NCBI RefSeq assembly: GCF_036417845.1
Contig: NC_090020.1
Span: 31,542,425-31,606,424 of the forward strand
Source of the DNA: Apteryx mantelli
Lineage: Eukaryota; Chordata; Aves; Apterygiformes; Apterygidae
Reading direction: 5' to 3'
DNA length: 64,000 nucleotides
Shown: positions 1 to 12,095 of the stretch, piece after piece
Numbering within the stretch: position 1 is the stretch's first letter
Layout: every line of letters begins with the position of its first letter
Translations under genes and position numbers: made by a program
The notes under the pieces: model-generated
Told to the model about the DNA's origin: nothing
Databases searched by the model: none
Seen by the model: the letters and a program-made list of their open reading frames with translations, nothing else

Positions 1-3000
1 CACAATTTTCCATGTCCTCTTGAATGGCAGTCAAACAGCCTGCTCAGTTTCCAGTGTGGATAGCGCTCAGGATGTGCATTCGGTTGTGGAAATGCGTGGG
101 GTGATTCCACAAAAACTGTATTTTAGAAGGTGAAAGAAACTCCATCTGCATTTAATAAGAGACAAACTCCTTTTTGCACTGTTGTAGAAGTTTTTAATCA
201 ATGTCTTTGTGCACCTCTGTGAATTCTCAGGGATCATCCCAGATATTCAAGAACAGGAAGTTAATTCAAAAATAAGAACAGTCAAAACACATTTTCATGG
301 ATGCTGCTTTGCTTGCAGAAGCATGTAATTTTTGTTCTGTCAGCTTTAAAGTGTTTGCATTCTTGTGCTTGTGGTCTGCATTTCTAGGTCACCAGAAATA
401 ACATGCTAGTGTTAGTGTGTTGATCTTAGATAATTTTTACAAAATACTAGCTGGAGCAGGATCTTTTCAGATAGTGCTCTCATACTAATTATCTCAATGC
501 TATAAGTATATTATATAGGCTTAGACTATAAAGCTTTATATGCTTGGGAAGAAAAATTGAATGGATGTATCTTATTGTAAGCAAAAGTGTTTTATATATT
601 TATCATAATCATTATTAATAACTGAATCACAAACTCATTTTGATATACCATCATTTATATATGATCTGTACTACAGAACAGTACTGCTTACTTTTATTTC
701 TCATGAATCTCACCTTTAAAACTTACTATAAATTTTGAAAATCCAGGTACAACTGAGGAAGGCAGGTCAACAATTTCTTTTAATATCAGATCAAAAAAAG
801 AATAACAGCAAGTGTCAGGCAGTCCTACAAGAGTTTAAACCCTCATGCAATAAAAAGAGCTCTGCTTCTTGTGGTAAACATATCACCATGGTAATCGTGT
901 TTTTAGTATTTCCTTTCCTTTTTTTCAGAATGGCTTCTTTCCACATGTATTTGAGTCTATGTTGGCCTTCAAGACAACTGGGTCCTGAACGGCCATCTCC
1001 AGATAAGAGCTCTATGGGCAATGATCTAAAAAGATCTTTTGGCATTCACCTATACAAAATGTGTTGTGCAAACTTAGCCCCTGATTCTTGTCAGTCTTCT
1101 CACCATGCAAAAAGGTTACCCTGAAGCTGCAGTGAACTTTTGGGTGCCCAGATTTATCAAACTACAGTAATTACCATCCATGTATGCCAGCCCTTTGGCC
1201 CACACTCTATGGTCAATTAATAAATTGACAATCTGTTAGGCTGTTTCACACTGGAATTGAGTAAGGATGACAAGGAGAGGGCCCTACATCAGTGGTTTCC
1301 TTTCAAAGTACACTTAAATACCATCAAATCCACAATCAATGGCAACACACATACATGTTTAACAAAGCTTTTAACCTTTTAACCATCAGGCCATCTGCCT
1401 TTCAAGAAATATTGCTCTTGGTTCAAACACCAAAGCAAAGGATTATCTACATCATACAAGCTCTTTTGGCTTGAGTCTGTGGTAGTGGGAGATGGCCCTA
1501 GGAATCTCTTCTACCGTCCCTCCCCATCTCCCTCAAGAAAAAAAAAATTATAGAGACTACTACGCAAGGGCGATTCCCCCTCAAAAGGAAAGATGCATCC
1601 AAGACACAAGCTGATAAACAGCAATGGGAGGGAAAACTATAAACTGGCTGTCAGTGACTCCTATCAAACATCCCCAGCAGAGATAATATGGGTTTATGCA
1701 ACATGAAGTAGGATGCAAGACCCTCTTCCTTAAAGCAGAGATGGAAAAATCACTGAGGGTTTTGACCACAATCACTCTATCCTCTTAGCCTCACCACCAG
1801 AACAACAGCAGCAAGGCCAGAGACACTGGTCCAGGATCTAGACAGGTTTAGCAACTGTAGCACCAAAAGTCAAAGAGATAGTATATCCAACTGTAAGTAA
1901 CCATACCTATGTTAAAGGGCAAAATGAGTATATAAATTGCGTTTGGCCATGTGTGAACCATAATAACAGAAAGTTATTCTCAGATATAAAATACTTGGGG
2001 AATTCCTGTCTGACGTGGGTACACAACGGTCTGAGGAGGCATGGTCCTGTGCCAGGAGGAATGCTACCCTAGAGGGATCTAGTTCTGAGTATAGGAGGTG
2101 CTATAAGAAAATGCTGCACTACAAGAATTAGTAGGTTTTGAATAGTGGCAATGAAGGGGCAGAAAAGGATTACTGTGTTGGGCAAACAAGTCAAATAAGG
2201 GCATTGTGGACTACAAGGACGTGAGCTTCAGGGTTAGATGCTGGACATGGATTTCAGAATTAGCTTTGCTTCCTGAGCATATATTGTATCTCCAGCCTTG
2301 GATCAGGAAAAAGTGAGGGGTTTGGGTAGCTGCGGTTCAGCAGGAAAACATTAAATAAATTACTTCAAAAGCATCAGAGTTCCAAGATGAGATATCAAAG
2401 GTAAAACCCGGACTTAATTCAAGGAAGAGTCTTGGGAAACAAGGACACCTACTGTTGTTGAACAGCTGTGTAGTTGGCAAACCAGTTTCATTATATGTAG
2501 ACAGGCTTAAGAGATAATCTTCTGCTTGAATAGTGATGAAGATAAATCTCCTGGCCAATGAATTTAACCTTTCAGGTAAACAACCTGTATTGGAATATGA
2601 TGCACCTGAAACTCGGGGGAATTTGGTCCACTGCGTTTCTGGAGAGTGCTCTTTCCAAGCCTGTCCTTAAAGACAGCCAAGGCTTGTAATCAAGAAAAGT
2701 TCTTTGGCTGGACAGTATGATCAAGAAGTCAAGGTAGCATTGTCTATAGTGCTCATATCCTCTAAACATTTATAGGAATATCAGCAGAGATTTCCTCAGT
2801 GGAGCATTCAGAGGCAGGAATCCCTCCAGGACCAGCATCCACTTAAATGTGTGTATCTAGAATAAAGACTTCCACACCTGGATAGTCACCTGAAGATCCC
2901 TGGCAGTAGAGAAACAGACACTTTCAGGGCATGATTCATCTGACCTATTTAGAGTTTACTGTAGGCTGAGATGTGTCATGCACTGCAACTGCCCATTTCT

Positions 3001-6000
3001 CCCTATTAAATATAGAAGGAAGATAGAGTGATTCTGTAAAAGTCTGAATCCCACTGCTAAAGCCTGCCTCTGTTGCTGAGGAAAATGTGTCTACTTCAGG
3101 GGTTCATGACTCTGGGGGTTAGGTCTTCAAAACCAGATTAAAAAGGGCACAGCTAGGAAAGGCTACCATTTGATATCAATAGGTTTTAACATTCTGGGCT
3201 TTCTTTCAGCTTATTTTCTAGGTGCAGGATGAAATTTCTAACAAAATCGGGGAATTCCTGAGCCAGAGGCAAGACAAAGGTACTTGTGAGGAGTAAGCTA
3301 GGCATGTATAAAGCAGACTTCTATCTCTTAGAGCTGGGGAGGCAATGCATCTGCAGAGGATGTTCCCCTGTCCCTGTCACAAGGTGAGACTGCCTCCTAT
3401 AATTTCATTTTGTGATTCCTCATCTGGGACTGAGTAAAATTCCTGAAATAGCTGGAGAGATGAAAAGCTGTGTGTCCAGCAGGCACATGAGACCTGTTGA
3501 TATTATATCACTGTATTGGCAGTTACTACAAAAGTTCACCCAAATATTGGTATTTACCCCAAAAGTTTGGGAGAAAGCCTATGACACATGAGTGGGGTAT
3601 GATAACTGGTAGTAAAGGTTCAGGGAGAGAGAAGCCATTAAGAGGTACCTCTGACAAGAACAGATCCCCAAGAATGTTGCCTATGTAGATGACAAATAAA
3701 AGCACAAGGGGCTGAAGAGAGAAGGTGCTTTTTAAATGCTTTATGTTGGCACCCTGAATAGGAGGTCCTGAATTTCCTTCACAACTTCCCACAATTAGAA
3801 ATGTTACTATAACCTGAAGGCTCCATTTGGAATGAGGGAAACGTCATAAGAAGCAGGGACCCAGCCAAAGAGCTGGAGTAGTTGAGTCACTAAGTGGAAG
3901 AAATGCTTGGAAGGACAAGTGGGGCTGGCTCATGGCAAGTTCTCAGAAATCTGCTGAGTGCCAGTGGTCAGAGGAAGAGTGTAGCCATCACCTCTGGCTT
4001 ATGTGAAAGTACAGCCTAACTCAAAAGACCAATGAACTCCAGGAGAGATTCACAGTGGACAGGATTGGATAATTCCAAATCTGGATGATTTTAGGTTTTC
4101 AAAGTGTTAGCATAAACTATGGCAAAATAAAGCAAGCCTTAGTCTTCAGTTTGCATTGATAGAAATGAACTAAAGAACAACCACTCCTTTACTTTCCTCT
4201 CTCCCCTTTTCTCTCTAATTCTTGGATGAAATGGTCAAGTGAAAAATGTATCTAGTGAAAGTTAAGGCAGCAACATACCATGTGAAAAAAAACATGCAAC
4301 AGAGAAAAGAACATAATCAAGTGTTTTTAGTATGAATTCTCACTAATGAAAATGTTCATATATCTAAAAAAGATAATCCCTAAAGAAAACCCTGAAGAAA
4401 ATTCTGCTGAAAGTACATATAAACTTTTGCTGCATTATCAGTTCAGGCTGACTCAAGGCCAAGGTAGAAAGTAGAACTCATACAACATTTAACTCCTGAG
4501 GACTAAGCTGTATAGGATAGATAAGCTTCAATAAAGGCAATGGGAACATTTTACTGACTTCAGCTTCAGGACTTAAGTTGTAATGTGAGTTCACCTTAAA
4601 TGAATGTGAAAACTGTAACAGTCAACAGCCAGTACTGCAAGCACAGAACACATGTGATCTGCTCCATGTAATAAGCACTTCTGCTTTGGGAAGGTGGCTG
4701 TAAACTGCATTAACTAGAGATTTAGAGAAGGTGCCAAAAAGATTTAGATTAGTTTATGCTAACACTTTCAAAACATAAATACGTCAGACTGTGGACTTTT
4801 TTGACATTCTCTGTAAATAGAAGGGTAACTATTAGCTCTTACATTGATCCAGATGTTGCCAAGCCATAAGGCAATATCTTTGACTTTAACTTCAGAAAAC
4901 TAACTCCAAATGGTGCCTTTGTCTTAGCTGGACACTGACAGGATGAAGAAGCAAGGTTATCTGAATCTGACGAAAAGGATAAAGAAATGAATGTCAACTT
5001 ACTGGTGGTGGTGCAGCTTAAAATGTCTCTTGTTCTATGTGGTTGCTGTGGGAACCAGTGTGGAAGTACCATAGAAACCTGCAGAAACCTTATGTAAGAG
5101 AATCCTTTATGCCCTGTGACCAAATCTGTGGTTTGTTGAAAGGAGAGGGATCGAGAGGAGATGCAGAAAATATCTCTGTGCTTCTGGTAATGAATTCAGA
5201 ACATCTTGCTGGCTATCAAAGGCTGTTCAGCCACAGAAAATAATCAGCAAGGGTGCATGGTCTTATCCAAAGCTAGAGGAGAGAGAGAAGAGTGGAAAAG
5301 ATATTAATCAAAGGAATATGCATAGCTTCTGTTCAAGACTAAATCATGAAATCAAACTTGAAAGGGGTCATGAAAACCTCCAGATGATGGCAGAGTGGCT
5401 TTGCGACAAACTCATCAATATATTTTCTCATGACAGGCTGGAGAGTGACAAGGAATTTTATCAGCATCAAGAGATGATTTCATAAGCAGGGGACAAGAGA
5501 GTCATTTATTTTGAAAGCAGGCTGTTTTAGTGTTCTGTAAGAAAAGCTAGCAGGTCTTTTATAACAATTGGCCTGTTTTCCACTTGCTTAGTCTTAAAAA
5601 TAGTAAATATCAGGTTTTTTTATAACAGATAGAAGCTCTCCAAGTACTTGCAGAACATCAGTAAACAAAAGAAGATAAAAAGAAACTAGAGACTTCTTAC
5701 CACAATCACTACACTTATCTAGTATTATCTCTAGTATCAGTATTTTTAATGGACCAAAAGAAAAAAAAAGAATGCCCCCGTACACTTGATTTGCAAATGG
5801 AAGATGAGGTTTACCAAGCTATTCTATGAAGAATGTTGTCCTTACCTCCATTTACAGCCACAGTAAGGACCATCAGGATTTCTCAGTCCTAAATCGATCA
5901 GTCAGAAACAATTAATATTTGACCTTCTGGGTCTCCACTAGTTTGACTGTTTATTTCTTCTCATGCCTCCTATCTATGCCACTGTGAGGAGAGGCCTGTT

Positions 6001-8729
6001 CAGACATCATCAGTAGCTTTGGAACTGAGTTACTATATCCTGCTTATGCTATCAACAACAAACACAACCATACATGCACTATTTTTCCCTTGGAGAAACA
6101 GGCCATGCAATGATCTGTGACCTCAGTCTGAGTGAGGCACTAGTATGGCCATGACAAGTAGCCATGCACCATAAATGACTTCTACCCCGAGCAACAAATT
6201 ACAGAGCTTTCCTTCTCCAGGTCACTGTATGGCATATGGCTTAGATGGATAAGGAATCAAAATTCATGTCCATCTCCCACTTGAAATGACCACAATCCCA
6301 TCACGATGTCTGATACACATCTGTGGTAGGTTGCCCATGTGAATGGGGGAGAGTAAATAACAGGAGTAGCAGTTAACTCACGAAGTCAACTTAAGTTGAC
6401 TTGCAATGTTGCTATAGTTAAGTTTCCAGATGATTTCCGATCCTTTTAACTAGTGTGCTGGAGATGTGTCTTGTGTAGTTGTTTTACTGCTTATTGTAAA
6501 GAAGGATTCTGAATACCATAAGCACATCATGGCCAATATATCCTTACTATTTGCATTGTTTCTTAAACTAGGGGAAAATTGGCAACTGCTTTTCAGATTT
6601 TTACTATATTTGCACTTTCCACCTGTTGAACCTACATAATCAAAAAGACAAGTATTCTTCCATAGCAAAATATGTGTGTGCAAACAGGTATGCAGAAAAG
6701 CTGCTGGGTGAGCTGAGGAGAAATGCTTTTTGAGAACTAGATATTTATTTGATATAAACTTAACTTGAATGAATACCACTTAACAAAACCAGCAAAACTG
6801 AATATTAGAGACAGCTTTGGGATCCCTGTCCTTGGTGTTTCATTGGTAAACACACTATTTGCATTTGCAATTAGAAGGTGTCCAGGTGTCCAGGTAAATG
6901 GATAGAGGTAGCATCAACAAGCCGCCCTGCTTAGCTGGCTGCAGGCAGACTCAGAAGAGTGGTGGATAACATAAGTTGAGGCAGTGGCAGGAGATTTTTG
7001 CCCTAGAGAGGAGGCAGCTGCTGTGGAGCCCTGACAGCCAGAGAACTCCCTTGGACTGTAGCAGAGGGGAGTTGTGTTCCTTTCAGTCATTACTTTTACT
7101 GCTCTCCTCCAAAAATACTAGCTATTGTTACTACCCCATACGTGATGAGAAGAGAGAGCTCTTGTAGCACACTGCAAACAAACATAACAGAGGGCTACCA
7201 GGAATTCTGTGATTAATACCTCTGGCCATCAGATAGAAGCAGATTATGGGTCAAGAGGCTGAATTACGTGCTTTATTTTTATTAGCTGTCTGGGGAGGCC
7301 ACTGAAACCCCACACCTTTGAAACTTTGTGGGGATATGAAAAATGACATGCTGTAGCCTGCCCCTAGAACAGTGATTGCTCTGGTGAGGAGGTTCCAGGA
7401 AGACACCTCAGGCAATATCCAATCGATAACCATTAGATCTTGGGGCCCTCATTTAATTCTTTTTTTTATCAGAAAGATGGTAGGTGCAGCTAACTTTTCT
7501 TTCCCGCTTCCTTGGTCTTCCCCCTTTCTCAAAATACAGAAGTGTGCTAATTTTCTTGAGCACAAGGTGGCAGGATTAAGCTTTACTTTAAAAAAGCGCA
7601 GACCACAGTTTGAAACAGGTAAGACAGAAATGCTGTCATTTTTCCAGGAATGCAAAAACAGCTGTGATCAAGTAGCTAGATAAACCTGTAAATAGGTGGA
7701 ATACTGAAAATAACCATAGCCAGGCTAGGATATTAAGACAGTGCCTTGTTTTCGGAGAAAATTCTGAAAAGAGCTGTGTGGAAGCTGATTTTTATCATTG
7801 AGGGAAAAGATGTAGGAGCTTAGGGAGGAGAGACAGGTACACCTCAGAATAGTTATTAGCCCAGTAGATGTTGGCAATGCAAGTCCAAATGCTTGCTCTG
7901 GGTCTGGTGAAACCATGTTTCTCTCTGACCACAGTTCTAGTCTGAATGCCAGAAAATCTTCTTGTGGAAAGTTTAATTGAAATCAGGACACCTCTCTGGG
8001 AAAAAAAAGGTTTCTCATAAAATCAGGAGTTCCCATGAACTCCTGATCCAAGCTCTCCCTCCTCTAAGAGCTAAGAACCCCCAAACCGCAAGGAAAATGT
8101 AAGCAGTTTATTCCTAAGCAGCTTTGCTGTGGGTGCGTAGGACGACTGCTCATTCTGTACTCACTCCTTTGGCAGGTACAGGACACTCCAGTGCACACAC
8201 AGATCAGGTGGCCCTTACCTTTCCACAGACTCTGCGATACAGTTCTCTATCCTGACACCTAAATAACAGTACTCTCATAGAGATTCCTTGAGCTTTCTGC
8301 TCTTCTCGCTTTTTCAGAAACCCACTTTTGCAACTTTTCAGATATTTACTGTAACTTCCATGCTATGATACAAATTTTTTTTATGTATGGTATATGAGTG
8401 AAAGCTTCAGAGTGATCAAACTCAATTTCAAGACAGCAATTTCAAGAAAACGCTTCCATTATTTCACCATCTGCAGGTTTTGCTTCTAATATATTAGGAT
8501 GAATGTGCTCTAATAACTTTATCTCTGGCAGTTAAATAATGGGTAAAGAAATGTGTATTGCAAGGGAACAGAATCTCTGGGAGGTGATTTGTTTGTTTTC
8601 CCCTACCCAAGGCAAAATCAGCTCTACTTCACCTGGCGAGATGTTCATCTCACCTGCACTCAAAAGCCGCTATTGCTCCAGATTCAAGTGCTCTCCAAGG
8701 TGATCTATTTGTCATGCTTACCTGTCCTT

Positions 8730-8960
8730 ATCATACAAAAGTTTTCACCATGTTTAACATGAATCTTCCTTGCTGCAAATCAAGTCCATTATTTCTTGTC
8801 CTTTCTGGTAGACAGGGAAAAAATTTTTTACCTGTCCTTTCACACAGCCTTTTACATATTTCATGAGTGTTGTTGCACCTCCCTTCAATCTTCTGTACAC
8901 TGAACAAAGCCATTTCTTTCAATCTTGGCTCAGAGCTCTCATTTTCTAGACCCCGAGCAC
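8730..8960 (-). mobile_element. old CR1 LINE fragment (ORF2 C-terminal region)
   Basis: Read on the minus strand, this stretch follows the layout of the CR1 ORF2 C-terminal region. It has a 'L/F-FSV-KIEGRC-N'-like segment, then the part corresponding to the residues before the 3' UTR, including nucleotide matches of the 'AGGACAAGAAATAATGG' and 'CAGCAAGGAAGATT' type. Many substitutions and stops are present, so this is an ancient copy. The boundaries are approximate and the assignment is by eye. Confidence 0.55.
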
Positions 8961-9149
8961 ACTCCATAGTTTTGTTGTACTTTCACATCTTTCACATGTT
9001 CTAGTTTTACCACCTTGAGGCTGATGTTTGTTATTGTGACATTGCCAGAAGGCTACTTGTCTCTAGCGGGTTAGTTGTGGCTCCCCTTTAAGTAATAGTT
9101 CCCAGGAAGTATTGAAGCAATTCTTTCCTACTTTGTTTAACCTTTGAGG

Positions 9150-9168
9150 AAAAAAAAAAAAAAAAAAA
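9150..9168 (+). repeat. poly-A run (A19)
   Basis: A pure run of 19 adenines in the upstream intergenic region. No retroposon body is recognisable immediately upstream, so it may be a simple homopolymer or the tail of an unrecognised element. Confidence 0.9.
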
Positions 9169-11247
9169 GAATGGTGTTACCATAACATTTATAAACCATT
9201 TATAAAAGTAACACTCAGTGAGGCAGCAATAAAGTCACAGTTCTTCACAGCAATTCTTTGTATTTTGTAAATCAAGAATTAAAAGACTACAAGTGTATAG
9301 TTGTGCCTATTCAAAAAGCTACTGTTTCCCTCAGTACAGGAGGCCAGCAATGGCATTTCTTGTTGAAGCTTTCATTTTGTCCTCCTTGTTGGGCTTAGCA
9401 TTCCATAACTGCAGGTTATTATTCCCCCAATCTATTTGGACAAAATGCTAAATTTAGGGGGAAATACACTTTAAACAGAACTTGGCATTTTACCAGTGTG
9501 TTTCCACACCCAGTCATTTTTGGCATTGTCACCGTGCAACTTACATGAGGAAGGTCCAATCCTTTTACAAAATGATTACCACAGAACTCATCAATGCTCT
9601 TGTGAAAAAAGTTTCTTAGTGATGTGGAAAATCCAGACAGACATTTTCTGTAACAGGTGATAAGACCACTTTTCAGTGTCTGCTATAGTATTATTTAACA
9701 CTTATCTGCAGCTTGACATGTTCAAAGTCTTACAGTACCTTACTCTTCCAACACTTTTGAATTATCTAATTAGCTGGTTGGATCTGTGTGGTTTTACCTG
9801 AAACTTCCTTGACATTTCTAGAATTGAAGAAAACGGAGACATAAAATGTCTGTGAATTAATAAGGTCCTGTATGTGCCTACACAGGTGTATACCAATGTG
9901 AGCTTATCATCATAAAATCACTAGGAGTATTACGATGAGCATTTATTGCCTTAAAGAGCTGATGTCTTTGTGCTCATCAAAGAGAGAGGGGGGGAATTAA
10001 GCATATTTATCAAAGTTGTAAATAGATTGGCTGGAGAACAATAATTCAGGTATTGCAGCAACTTTCTGGGTTTTGAACATTTATTTCTGTCCTGCCTTAG
10101 AGACCTTTTCCAAGGCTTTTGGAAAATGGAATCATGTTGCAGTTTATGCTGTTAATCTTTCTGGCTCTCTTTTTCTCTTAAACACTTTCCCCCAAATCCT
10201 TTAAAAATCCCAACTTATTTTGCATCTAGAAGATTGTCCGGTAAAATTTAAACATCACTGGTTATACTCTTATATTTCTGTTTAGAGAAAAATGATATTT
10301 TAATTTAAAAACTTTTACTGCTTTTTTCCCCCAGTATTGCATTACTTGTAGACAAAATGTCTTTGTTCTTGAATAATAATTTTTATGGTCTTTTCATGTT
10401 CTTATGCTGCATCATACCACTTTGTTATTCCTCAGGACTCCCATGATATTCCTCGTGTTTTATTTAGAAATGACATAATGCAGAACTTGGCAAGAAGGAG
10501 GCATATTCTGGGTAGAAGAAAAGTATCTATATAACAGTTTCGCTTAAATTTAAAAGAAATTTGATTTAAATAGGATAACATGATTGACAATGTTTTCAGT
10601 TATGTCTTTTTACCTAATCTTCAATCATTCCTTTCCAGGGAGGCATAAATCAGGGTCATGGCTAGGTATGGCTGTGACTTTGTTGGCAAGACGTACTTCG
10701 AAAGCAAAAGCAACGCTGCCTGTGAGTACGTCGAGCCTGTGAACGTGCCCATGTCCCAGCCCGGTGCCTCCGTGACTGCCGCAGCGCGGACGGGCGGTGC
10801 CAGCCGCACCGGCGGCCACGCGCGGAGCCGCAGCGCGGGGGCCCGGCGCGGAGGTGCAGGGCGGCGGTGCGCCGCGCGGGGGCGCCTGCGGAGCGCGCCG
10901 CGCCGCGCACTGCGGGCACCGCGCCGCGCCGCGCGCTGCCCGGGCGGGCGCTGCGGGGGGACGAGCACCCGCGGCGCGGGGCCGCTCGGGGAGGCGCAAG
11001 GCGGAACGGGCGCCGCGCTGCCGGCCGCCCCCGCGGGCAGCGGCGGCCCCGGCCGGACCCGCCGGTGAGGGGCGGCTCGGCCCGCTGCGCCGCGGGGGCG
11101 GGCGCTGCCGCTGCCGCTGCCGCTGCCCGGCGCGTGTGCTGCGCCGCGGCTGGGGCGCAGCCTGCCGATTGGTATCTCCTGGCAGGCTCCCTCCTCCCGC
11201 CGCCCCCCGCCCTCCTCCTCCCCCCTCGTTGCTTTTGTCTTGTGTTG

Positions 11248-11264
11248 TTTTTTTTTTTTTTTTT
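11248..11264 (+). repeat. T17 homopolymer inside the CpG island
   Basis: A run of 17 thymines interrupts otherwise GC-rich promoter sequence about 40 bp upstream of the CRE-like pair. Poly(dA:dT) tracts disfavour nucleosomes, so it may help keep the promoter open. That role is inference. Confidence 0.85.
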
Positions 11265-11302
11265 GGATTTCAGGCTCATTTCGTGGAGTTTCTGCCCCTC
11301 TC

Positions 11303-11322
11303 TGCGTCAGCCCCACGTCACG
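11303..11322 (+). promoter_or_regulatory. NTRK2: tandem CRE-like sites
   Basis: Two CREB/ATF-like half-sites lie 7 bp apart: TGCGTCA (11303-11309) and CACGTCACG (11314-11322, reading TGACGTG on the other strand). The rodent TrkB promoter is known to contain cAMP-response elements that mediate activity-dependent expression. The paired arrangement about 560-580 bp upstream of the start codon is compatible with that, but binding is inferred from motif only. Confidence 0.4.
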
Positions 11323-11477
11323 TTGCCGGCAGCTCCCGAGCTTGGGCTAGAGCGGGAGCCGGCGCTGCTTTATTATCAGCTGGAGGAAGGAGGAGACGGT
11401 GCGTAGGGCGGCGAGCACGGCGCCCCGAGCCCCGCCGCCGCCGCCGCGGGCTGCGCCCTCCCCTCCCTCTCTCCCCT

Positions 11478-11540
11478 CCCATCCCATCCCGTCCCATCCC
11501 GTCCCGTCCCGTCCCGTCCCGTCCCGTCCCGTCCCCTCCC
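11478..11540 (+). repeat. CCCGT/CCCAT pentamer array in the 5' leader region
   Basis: About a dozen tandem 5-bp units, mostly CCCGT with some CCCAT, inside the CpG island 340-400 bp upstream of the start codon. The minus strand is therefore GGGAC repeated: runs of three G separated by two bases, the classic spacing for a G-quadruplex, with i-motif potential on the plus strand. Copy number is likely to vary between individuals or species. Confidence 0.9.
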
Positions 11541-11764
11541 GCGGGCCGCGGAGCCCCCGCAGGTAGGAGCGCCGCTCCGCTCCGCGCCCCGCTGCCACCT
11601 GCCCCCGCGCCCCGCCGCCGCCGCGGGCAGGGGCCGCCGCGGGCAGGTGCCCCTCGCTCACCGCCTCTCTCCGTCTGTCCCGCAGCAGCGCCCGTCCCCG
11701 CCGCCCCGCCGAGCCCCGGGCGGCCGCGGCTGCGGCTGCGGCTGCGGCGCGGCGCGGCGCGCCC

Positions 11765-11770
11765 ATGTGA
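11765..11770 (+). promoter_or_regulatory. start-stop upstream ORF (ATG TGA)
   Basis: An ATG followed directly by TGA lies 119 nt upstream of the TrkB start codon. It appears to be the only ATG between about 11560 and 11884. Start-stop elements are known to hold initiating ribosomes and lower downstream translation. The context is weak (C at -3). The same bases also form a good splice donor (T then GTGAGT at 11767), so whether this uORF is in the mature leader depends on where the 5' exon is spliced. Confidence 0.45.
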
Positions 11771-11883
11771 GTCCCGGCCACCCTCCCGCCCGCCGCGGAA
11801 GGCTGCGCACCGTCGGCGGCGGCAGCGGCCGCAGGAGGAGGCGGCGGCGGCCGTCGGGCAGCGCCGGAGCGAGCGGGGGCGGC

Positions 11884-12095
11884 ATGGTGTCCTGGCGGCG
11901 GCGGCGGCCGGCGCCCGGCCTGGCCCGGCTCTGGGGCTTGTGCTGCCTAGTGCTGGGCTGCTGGCGCGGCTCGCTCGCCTGCCCCGCGTCCTGCCGCTGC
12001 AGCTCCTGGCGGATCTGGTGCGCGGAGCCGGCGCCGGGCATCGCCTCCTTCCCCGTGCCGCAGCGGAGCGCCGACGGCGACAATGTCACCGAGAT
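11884..12095 (+). CDS. NTRK2: NTRK2 coding exon 1: signal peptide and LRR N-terminal cap
   Basis: Starts at the ATG at 11884 and ends before the donor GTGAGT at 12096: 70 codons plus two bases of codon 71. Residues 1-32 form a signal peptide with an Arg-rich start (four CGG codons), a hydrophobic core around [12 protein letters not shown], and likely cleavage after Ala32. Cys33, Cys37, Cys39 and Cys46 match the LRRNT disulfide cap of Trk receptors. An N-glycosylation sequon lies at Asn67. This start is chosen because it precedes the only plausible signal peptide, and no in-frame upstream ATG in the nearby leader extends it sensibly. The exon lies wholly within the CpG island. Confidence 0.95.

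Larger units (their letters stand above)
1..10690. other. intergenic region upstream of NTRK2, no gene found
   Basis: About 10.7 kb of AT-rich sequence with no supported coding exon. All open frames are short (130 codons or fewer), have no recognisable domain, and are not flanked by convincing splice sites in consistent phase. It holds one old CR1 fragment near 8730-8960 and an A19 run at 9150-9168. The 1.9-4.0 kb stretch reads like decayed interspersed repeat, but I could not assign a family. Distal enhancers or non-coding 5' exons of NTRK2 could lie here and would not be visible by eye. Confidence 0.7.

Noticed and set aside
735..1124. 129-codon open frame upstream of the gene
   Set aside because: No domain, no conserved pattern, low-complexity AT-rich context, and an overlapping open frame on the other strand. 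Not supported as a gene.
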